A stretch of 64,000 nucleotides of DNA from PMNU01 sp035480575 (GTDB taxonomy: Bacteria > Patescibacteriota > Saccharimonadia > Saccharimonadales > UBA4665), in the NCBI GenBank assembly GCA_035480575.1, contig DATIHR010000005.1, positions 22,135 through 86,134 of the forward strand, read 5' to 3'. Below are positions 58,143 to 64,000 of the stretch, piece after piece (the first letter of the stretch is position 1; every line of letters starts with the position of its first letter). The notes under the pieces are model-generated. The model saw nothing but the letters and a program-made list of their open reading frames with translations, was not told the DNA's origin and made no database searches. Position numbers and translations under genes: made by a program.

Positions 58143-58975
58143 GACATTGCAAACTCCTCTGAATGGATGTGTTTTTTAGCAACCCCTTGGGCCCTTAGTT
58201 GTGCGGTCAGTGCATGCATCATGGGCGGTGGGCCGCACAGCAGTATATCGCACCCCGCGAGCTGGCCGGACAGTTCGGTTATCTTTTTGCCGGTCAAAAA
58301 GCCATCGTGGTCGGTAATGATAGGTATAACGCGCACATTACCTTCACTGCTGTTGGCAATGTGCTGCAAAAAACGCCAGTCCATAAGTTCGTCTGCCGAT
58401 TTAACGCTGTAATATAGATCTACCTGGTAGTCGCGGGTTACTTCAGGAATCATGCTTAAAAACGGCGTAATGCCAATTCCCCCTGCTACCCACACCTGCC
58501 GTTTGTACGAGAAGTTTTTAAACGCAAACCGGCCATAGGCGCCTTCTATCCATACATCGGTACCGTTCATGGCTTTGCCGATGCTGGTTAGTCTGGTCGT
58601 GTACGACCCCAATGCCTTTACAGTCAGTGCCAAGCCGTAATCTGCCGAGTTGGACGAGATACTAAACGGATGCCACTCGCGCGGAAAGCCGCGCAAACGA
58701 AAGCTGACAAATACAAACTGGCCCGACGTAAACGGCATAGGCCGCCCTACCGGCTCCATAACGATCCGCGTTACCCCTTTAGCAGGCGTAGTGACCATTT
58801 TGATACGGTAGTGAAACTTGCGAATAAATAGCCGTGGTAGTAGCGTCCGGTACACAAAGGCAGCCGCCGCTAAGCCGAGCAGCGTCCAGCAAAATAAGCG
58901 CAGTGAGAAAGAGTTCGCTACATCTGCCGAGCCCAGCAAAATGTGTAGAATAATGCCCAACAGCACGACCCCCAT
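58139..58975 (-). CDS. Ferric reductase/NOX-like protein, C-terminal part (last TM helices, FAD and NAD(P)H domains)
   Basis: 278 aa: two helices (heme-ligand His11 in GVVLLGIILH), then an FAD-binding barrel (REWHPFSISS) and an NAD(P)H domain (WVAGGIGITPFLSMIP; LLCGPPPMMHAL). Lies in the same reading frame as the upstream ORF ending at 58979, separated only by TAA and one codon. Together they form one 435-codon ferric-reductase-like polypeptide interrupted by a nonsense codon. Confidence 0.85.
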   Translation of the reverse strand: MGVVLLGIILHILLGSADVANSFSLRLFCWTLLGLAAAAFVYRTLLPRLFIRKFHYRIKMVTTPAKGVTRIVMEPVGRPMPFTSGQFVFVSFRLRGFPREWHPFSISSNSADYGLALTVKALGSYTTRLTSIGKAMNGTDVWIEGAYGRFAFKNFSYKRQVWVAGGIGITPFLSMIPEVTRDYQVDLYYSVKSADELMDWRFLQHIANSSEGNVRVIPIITDHDGFLTGKKITELSGQLAGCDILLCGPPPMMHALTAQLRAQGVAKKHIHSEEFAMS

Positions 58976-58978
58976 AAA

Positions 58979-59446
58979 TTAATGGTACGGCAGTTTTATG
59001 TAGAACGTTATGACCATGAGCAGTATAAACAGCCACAGCGCGAGCACGCCGAAAGTAGTTGCCCAGTTGGTAGTAAATGGCAGCAGTACCAGCGCGGCGT
59101 CGTGTGCGCTTACGGTAGTTTGCCGTAACGATAACATCATGGGGTGTACCAGCAAAATGCAGAGCGCAAACCCACCAATAAGGTGGTGTGCAATATACAT
59201 TTTGTTCAGGCCGCCAAACAGCGATTCTATCCAACGCAGCCGCGACGTTAAGATAATATTTAGACAAAATAATACCGCTGCAATAATACCAGATAGGCGT
59301 CCAATGTTAGTAAGGGTAAGATACGGTGTAGAAAACCGTGCGCTTAGGGGTGTCATGCCAAGCCATATAACAATTGGTAGCCCAATTAGCACTATCAATA
59401 TCGGCCAACCCAGCATAGATAGTACGCGGTGTCTCGGTAAATGCAT
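58979..59446 (-). pseudogene. Ferric reductase/NOX-like protein, N-terminal membrane part (interrupted by in-frame TAA)
   Basis: 155 aa with four membrane helices. The heme-binding pair in helix III is His88 and His101, 13 apart (AHHLIGGFALCILLVH). The last residue, His155, is exactly 13 positions (counting the stop) before His11 of the downstream ORF, matching the helix V heme pair. A single C-to-T change (CAA to TAA) would explain the break. Two separately translated chains might still assemble. Confidence 0.7.
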
Positions 59447-59612
59447 TTTTTAGGATTTTTAGAGTATCTGAGTACAGTATACACGATGCTTATGGTTGGC
59501 ATAGGTGGCACTATGCCGAAACGCAGATTAACTGAATAAAATCTATTGTTGATTACTTGGGTACTGTTAATGCTATTATGATGGCAGTAGTAATAGAAAC
59601 TCGGAGATACGC

Positions 59613-60803
59613 ATGAAGCTTCCGTCAAAACTAGTCTCTTTCTGGCAGACGTCAACGAAAAATAAAATAGTGGCCATTAGTGTTAGTGCGGCCGTAGTTG
59701 CTGTAGGGCTGGTTATTGTACTCACCATGGCTTCGGGGTATTTTGCGGGGCTAGAACCCGAAGGCGGTACGCTGACGGCCAATGCCAAGCTAGTTAGTGA
59801 TTCCACAGCATCCGGTGGTAAGGCTATACAGTTTACGGCTCCTGCACCAAGCCCGACGCCCCCGCCACCTACGCCCACTCCTACCCCTACTCCGCCACCC
59901 TCTAGCGGGACGTGTGCAACATCCACGCCGCATATTCCCGATGGCCCAGACGGTATGGGTGGTTGCTGGCCTGGCCCAAGCAACACCGGGCCTAGTGCCG
60001 CGGAATCATCAATGTCTACATACTCGGGGTCTTGCACGATTACTGCCGCTAATACAACCATCGATTCCAAGGTTGTTAACTGTAATCCGCTAACAGTTGG
60101 CACCGGTGCGTCCGGACTAGTTATAAAAAACTCGTATGTTAAAGGCGGGGTCATCAGCGACGGTTCCGCGACATTTACCATCCAGGACTCGGTTATCGAC
60201 AATAACCAGAGTAACGGGTACGCCTGCGGCGACCCCAACAACGCTACCACCGAATGTGGTGTGGGCTATCGCAACTTTACCATTTTGCGCACAGAAATTA
60301 TGCACACTAACCGTGCCGCATACTGCGAATCTACCTGCACCATTCAAGATAGTTACTTCCATGGCACTAATTTGCAGCCCATTGCATCAAACTTAGCGCA
60401 CGCCTCTTCTGTGCGTAACGAACAGTACCTGACATTGCGCCACAATGCACTCGGGTGTGACTATACCGGTCCATTCCCGAACGGCGAGATTGGCTGCTCG
60501 GCAGACATGTCCGGCTATCCTGACTTCGCTCCTATTATGCACGCCACCATCGACAAAAACCTGTTCTTGTCAAACAACGTAGGGGCTGGGTTCTGTGCGT
60601 ACGGCGGCGGTACGTCAGGAAAGCCATATAGTAATGACGCCAACAATGCGACCTACATAGTATTTACCGACAACGTGTTCCAACGGGGCGCGAACGGCAA
60701 GTGTGGTACGTACGGCCCTATTACCGACTTCAAGACCGGCCGTACTGGCAACGTTTGGACGAACAACAAGTACGATAACGGCACAGTCGTAAGCCCCGCG
60801 TAA
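59613..60803 (+). CDS. Secreted/anchored right-handed beta-helix protein, 396 aa
   Basis: N-terminal cytoplasmic stub and membrane helix (residues 20-42), a short beta domain (EPEGGTLTANAKLVSDSTASG), a Pro/Thr linker (75-95), then a beta-helix region with repeating turns (NTTIDSKVVNCNPLTVG ... LVIKNSYVKGGV ... FTIQDSVIDNNQ ... ATIDKNLFLSNNVG) and many Cys. Resembles pectate-lyase-like surface proteins; likely binds or cleaves polysaccharide. Followed by a strong terminator. Confidence 0.82.
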   Translation: MKLPSKLVSFWQTSTKNKIVAISVSAAVVAVGLVIVLTMASGYFAGLEPEGGTLTANAKLVSDSTASGGKAIQFTAPAPSPTPPPPTPTPTPTPPPSSGTCATSTPHIPDGPDGMGGCWPGPSNTGPSAAESSMSTYSGSCTITAANTTIDSKVVNCNPLTVGTGASGLVIKNSYVKGGVISDGSATFTIQDSVIDNNQSNGYACGDPNNATTECGVGYRNFTILRTEIMHTNRAAYCESTCTIQDSYFHGTNLQPIASNLAHASSVRNEQYLTLRHNALGCDYTGPFPNGEIGCSADMSGYPDFAPIMHATIDKNLFLSNNVGAGFCAYGGGTSGKPYSNDANNATYIVFTDNVFQRGANGKCGTYGPITDFKTGRTGNVWTNNKYDNGTVVSPA

Positions 60804-60824
60804 ACTCCCCCATAGCGCAGCCGG

Positions 60825-60853
60825 AAAAAGCAGGTGCATAACACCTGCTTTTT
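60825..60853. terminator. Intrinsic terminator after the beta-helix gene
   Basis: The stem AAAAAGCAGGTG/CACCTGCTTTTT (60825-60836/60842-60853), with a 5-nt loop and T-run. Confidence 0.9.
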
Positions 60854-60874
60854 CTTATGGTATAGTGTGTATCC

Positions 60875-61810
60875 ATGACATCTTTTGACGGGCCACTTCG
60901 CGCCGCGCGCGCCGAGGTTTTACCCCGTATTCCCGAGCTCGCCCCGTGCCTCAAGAAAAATCCGTATGCGATCCTTGAAGCGTTAGAGGACACATTTACT
61001 GACGATGGCCATGATATAGCAGCCGTGCCGAAGTTGGACTGGAATAAAGCCGAGCGGCATACAATTGCCGGCTTCGGCATTCGCAAGCAGGCGGAGTATT
61101 TGGTTGAAGGCTCTGGCGCAAACGCACACTTTACCCAGTTCCGTAAAAATAAAAAGGGCGAGGGCGGACGAAAAGCTTTTCGTAAAGACATACAATCAAC
61201 GCTGTCAATTGGCGCATACCATGTGCGCGACGAGTACACCGGCGGCGCCGACGCCGAGCATGCCTGGTGGCCGCTTGCCGCCCGGCGTTACCGTTGGTTG
61301 GGTTGTAGTGGTATGCGGATCATGAACTATAAGGCGCCCGACAAGTCGGTCCTTACGCCACTTATGCCGCTAGAGGGTGTGTTTATGCATCGTGCGCTGC
61401 GCACGGGAGCATTGTCGCTTGCTGTGCTTCAACACCTCAGCACGATCCGTGAGAATGGCAAAGACATCGCCAAAGAAGAGCATCCTCGCGCAGCGCATGA
61501 CACCGCACACATCACCACTACGCTTGCGGGCTTACATATTTTTGAACTGCTCATTGGCAATCCGCAATTGCCCAGCCTGCACATAACAAAGGACGAAGAG
61601 ACAGGCTTGTACCTGGCCCGGCATGCCGACTGTTCTAATATACGAAAAGTGTATCCGCGCTTTACGCAGCTACCGAATGTGCAGCTAAAATGCCCGGCGC
61701 ATGTCCACCCGCAGACGTCAGGGTTCGTGGACCGCGAGCCATCGCCGCTTCAAAATCTCTTCCACGCTGCAATTAACGCTGCGGTCGAATACGAATACGA
61801 CATACTCTAG
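60875..61810 (+). CDS. Hypothetical protein, 311 aa, probably leaderless
   Basis: TGGTATAGT (TATAGT 60861-60866) ends 8 nt before the ATG and no Shine-Dalgarno is present. Soluble protein, no family recognised; several conserved-looking His/Trp segments (GADAEHAWWPLAARRYRWLG; EEHPRAAHDTAHITTT). Stop codons of this gene and the convergent 61811 gene are adjacent. Confidence 0.7.
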   Translation: MTSFDGPLRAARAEVLPRIPELAPCLKKNPYAILEALEDTFTDDGHDIAAVPKLDWNKAERHTIAGFGIRKQAEYLVEGSGANAHFTQFRKNKKGEGGRKAFRKDIQSTLSIGAYHVRDEYTGGADAEHAWWPLAARRYRWLGCSGMRIMNYKAPDKSVLTPLMPLEGVFMHRALRTGALSLAVLQHLSTIRENGKDIAKEEHPRAAHDTAHITTTLAGLHIFELLIGNPQLPSLHITKDEETGLYLARHADCSNIRKVYPRFTQLPNVQLKCPAHVHPQTSGFVDREPSPLQNLFHAAINAAVEYEYDIL

Positions 61811-64000
61811 CTACTGTTTCTTTGGTGACATCAGTGATTCAAGTTGGGTAATCATAACACCAAGGCTCAGCAGGTCTCCCTGGTATGCTACGTAGTTTGG
61901 CTGCCACTGCGGTTTGAATTTGCCTTTAAATTGCTGCAGCCCGTCTATCGAGAACCGACGCGTGCTTATGGTACGAGCCAGTTGTGCAATAGGCGTATCT
62001 ACCTTGGCAAGTGGCACAAAGCCAAGGTCGAAACGCTCCTGCCCACTGGCCGCGAGCTCTAAAATAATGTACATAACAAGTGTGGGCATTGCGCCGTCGG
62101 CTTCTGGATTAAAACGAATAAGATCAACCGTCGCTTGCCTGTTGTCATTAAAGGTCGGCAGCTGGTTGGCGAATGCAATGAGCTGGCCGCCGGGCTCGCG
62201 CAGCAGGTGCAGCGAGCACTGCTGTACATAATTGGTGTCGTAGTAGCCCAAGGCGAATGTTTGTTCTGTGTGGCCAGCGCGTTCGAGCCATAGGTTCGAG
62301 AGCTGTGCCGTTTCGGCAAGTAGCGCGGTACTGTGCGGCGGCCTTGATAGCGCGTACGTATACCCTGCCCTTTGGGCACGGTTATGTTGCCAGCGCCACC
62401 ATTTGCTTTTGACAGTCTTAGTGGCAAATTCCTTACAGTCAATAATGGCACTCGAGCCTATCTTCATAATCTTAAAACCTGCTCGGTACTTCTCGACTTT
62501 GTTGTGTTCTATCATTAAGAAACACACCGACAAACCTTGCTGCCGGCAAAAATTTTGGAACGCCGTGATGATGGGTTTGTGTGTCCGTAAAGGGCCAATG
62601 GGGTCGGCCAATGCAAAAGCAGTACCGCCACTGACCTTATAAGCAATAAAGGCAGTCCTCGCCTTATTAAAAAAATACTGCTTGTCTTCCGGCCACAGTT
62701 TAAAGTAGTCTTCGCTTGAATGACTCCACTGCTCCAACAGGCTACGCGCCAGCGCTTGTTCGTCTTTAGCTGGCCCATGCTTGGGCGGCGCTACCGGCCG
62801 GAATAAGCTCCATAGAAGTGTCAATGTAGTGGCTACAATGAGCGTGCTGCCAACACGGCGCACATAGGCAGCGCTATGTTCAGTAATTTCTTCTGGAACT
62901 GGCAAATGACGCACATGGACTGTTTTGTTGCCATGAATAGCACGGCTTATGATACGTTCGACCTGTTGCTGTCCATTGGCTTGTCGTATGGCTGCAAAAC
63001 ACAGCACAATGGCAAGCACGGTGCCTGCAATAACTACAGCTGCATCGCTAATGCGGCCACTTACTTTGAGTGGCCGTACATTGCGGTCGAAAGCCGCAAT
63101 TCCGCACCATAATAGGCCGTAGGCTATAAGAGAAATAAAGAGCATGCTCGGCGTTGGCCGGACGATACTATACAGCACTAGCTGAAAGCCAAGTAGTCCG
63201 CCAATGCATACAGCGGCGCGTCGTTGCCCCTGCCCGACGTGCCGCGCTAAATACAGTAGTAATACACCAGCTGCAACGCTGTGCTGTCCAATAAAGCCGT
63301 AGTCCCGTTCGAAGCCATGGAAAAATCTGCCAAAATGGTGTGCCGGTAGCGCTACCGTTACTATAAGCGCCACGCCTAAACTTGCCGACGCATAGCCAAA
63401 TAGTTGCAGCCAGCGACGACGTGCCGATTCTGACCATTGTACAGGTGCAGCAAACGACCGCACGAACCAGGCCAGCCACGAAACCGTAGCAATTTGGTAT
63501 ATATATTGCAATAACGCTAAGATACTTCGTTGATCTAAAAATACTAAGGCCAGCGCCAGGCAGGCAGTCTGCGTTACTAAAAACCAAATAGTCGGCACAC
63601 TACGTCGCCGCCAAATGTCGATTAGCGTTACAAATACCACCATGCCAACACTTATAATTGACTCAATACCATGAATCCTGCCGCTTATCGCCTGCCAGCC
63701 TGGTGCGGTGCCGGATGCAAAAACGGCATCTATTATCGCCAAGATGGCAATTGTATACAGTGCCCCGCGGTACGGGTTTTCTTGTCGGCGCACAAATTGC
63801 CTAATGCCTGCCACCAGCAATAGCCCAGCAATGATGTCAAAGCTTCGAAATAGCCAACCATATGGCTGCCCAAATGCCTCGTATTGACTTATCAGCAGTA
63901 GCGGTTCTTTTAGGTGTAAACTTGGCGCCAGCAGCCAGCTCATCGATGTACATATAAACAGCGGCGCCCACAAACGCGGCAACGCGGCACGAAGACGGGA
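61811..64000 (-). CDS. Phosphatidylglycerol lysyltransferase-like membrane protein (DUF2156 domain), 5' end beyond window
   Basis: The frame has no stop up to the right edge, so the N-terminus is missing. About ten to eleven membrane helices occupy the first two thirds, then a cytoplasmic DUF2156/LPG-synthase domain (DPIGPLRTHKPIITAFQNFC ... VEKYRAGFKIMKIGSSAIID ... HNRAQRAGYTYAL ... ERFDLGFVPLAKVD). MprF-type proteins add amino acids to phosphatidylglycerol and flip the product, lowering surface charge and sensitivity to cationic peptides. Confidence 0.85.
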   Translation of the reverse strand, partial: SRLRAALPRLWAPLFICTSMSWLLAPSLHLKEPLLLISQYEAFGQPYGWLFRSFDIIAGLLLVAGIRQFVRRQENPYRGALYTIAILAIIDAVFASGTAPGWQAISGRIHGIESIISVGMVVFVTLIDIWRRRSVPTIWFLVTQTACLALALVFLDQRSILALLQYIYQIATVSWLAWFVRSFAAPVQWSESARRRWLQLFGYASASLGVALIVTVALPAHHFGRFFHGFERDYGFIGQHSVAAGVLLLYLARHVGQGQRRAAVCIGGLLGFQLVLYSIVRPTPSMLFISLIAYGLLWCGIAAFDRNVRPLKVSGRISDAAVVIAGTVLAIVLCFAAIRQANGQQQVERIISRAIHGNKTVHVRHLPVPEEITEHSAAYVRRVGSTLIVATTLTLLWSLFRPVAPPKHGPAKDEQALARSLLEQWSHSSEDYFKLWPEDKQYFFNKARTAFIAYKVSGGTAFALADPIGPLRTHKPIITAFQNFCRQQGLSVCFLMIEHNKVEKYRAGFKIMKIGSSAIIDCKEFATKTVKSKWWRWQHNRAQRAGYTYALSRPPHSTALLAETAQLSNLWLERAGHTEQTFALGYYDTNYVQQCSLHLLREPGGQLIAFANQLPTFNDNRQATVDLIRFNPEADGAMPTLVMYIILELAASGQERFDLGFVPLAKVDTPIAQLARTISTRRFSIDGLQQFKGKFKPQWQPNYVAYQGDLLSLGVMITQLESLMSPKKQ

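Noticed and set aside
57637..58179. 180-codon glycine/valine-rich plus-strand ORF
   Set aside because: It is the exact antisense of the Pro/Ser/Thr linker of the cytochrome b5-like protein; its composition follows from that repeat and it lacks a ribosome-binding site.
58979..58981. Genetic-code change as the cause of the split ferric reductase
   Set aside because: The interrupting codon is TAA, not TGA, and TAA and TGA both end other genes in the window.
1..64000. tRNA, rRNA, tmRNA, CRISPR arrays and insertion sequences
   Set aside because: Looked for T-loop-like sequences, regularly spaced repeats and transposase motifs by eye; none was convincing. A dedicated scan could still find a divergent RNA gene.

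Overview
The window (64 kb, roughly half G+C) looks like a chromosome segment of a Candidatus Saccharibacteria (TM7)-like bacterium, probably a free-living or environmental lineage. This is inferred from gene content: a small-genome style with many clade-restricted hypothetical proteins, together with an aerobic respiratory chain (type II NADH dehydrogenase, FAD-linked D-lactate-dehydrogenase-like oxidase, complete cyoABCDE heme-copper quinol oxidase). UGA is used as an ordinary stop (for example at the end of the histidine kinase), so the UGA-glycine code of Gracilibacteria and Absconditabacteria does not apply. I saw no tRNA, rRNA or CRISPR array.

Layout. 1-7.7 kb (mostly minus): a UvrD-like helicase with a C-terminal nuclease (cut by the left edge), two unknown genes, NDH-2, GalU and a YvcK-like protein. 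7.7-11.3 kb: a D-lactate-dehydrogenase-like gene behind a striking leader ORF/hairpin, two unknown genes and an RRM RNA-binding protein. 11.4-15.7 kb (minus): an operon of response regulator, 38-codon peptide, membrane histidine kinase and a fused class II terpene cyclase/prenyl-synthase-fold enzyme. 16-25 kb: hypothetical proteins, a DnaQ/GIY-YIG fusion, remnants of a Y-family polymerase locus, a cupin, an aminotransferase, an archaemetzincin-like peptidase and a membrane HEXXH protein. 25.1-25.7 kb: a gene-free, repeat-rich stretch. 25.7-31 kb: the cyo oxidase, in which subunit IV carries an extra cupredoxin-like domain and subunit I lacks the usual K-channel lysine. 31-32 kb: a radical SAM/SPASM protein. 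32-46.6 kb: a block of membrane and stress-type genes, six of whose promoters carry a CRP-type palindrome at a constant distance from the -10 box and which includes a Crp/Fnr regulator gene. 46.7-49.6 kb: two unknown genes and a patatin-like lipase.

49.6-56.5 kb holds what I consider the most interesting system, a lasso-peptide locus. A 58-aa precursor with a canonical leader overlaps an 886-codon protein that fuses an asparagine-synthetase-like lasso cyclase, a PqqD-like recognition element and a transglutaminase-like leader peptidase. A second asparagine-synthetase-like gene, a small protein and a candidate 2-oxoglutarate/Fe(II) dioxygenase lie upstream. 56.5-59.5 kb: YbjQ, a DUF4352-like membrane protein, a secreted cytochrome b5-like protein and a ferric reductase/NOX-like gene split by one in-frame TAA. 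59.6-64 kb: a secreted beta-helix protein, an unknown gene and a phosphatidylglycerol lysyltransferase-like membrane protein cut by the right edge.

Two classes of translation start are apparent. One has very strong G-rich Shine-Dalgarno sequences. The other has a -10 hexamer only 6-8 nt before the start codon, which implies leaderless mRNA.
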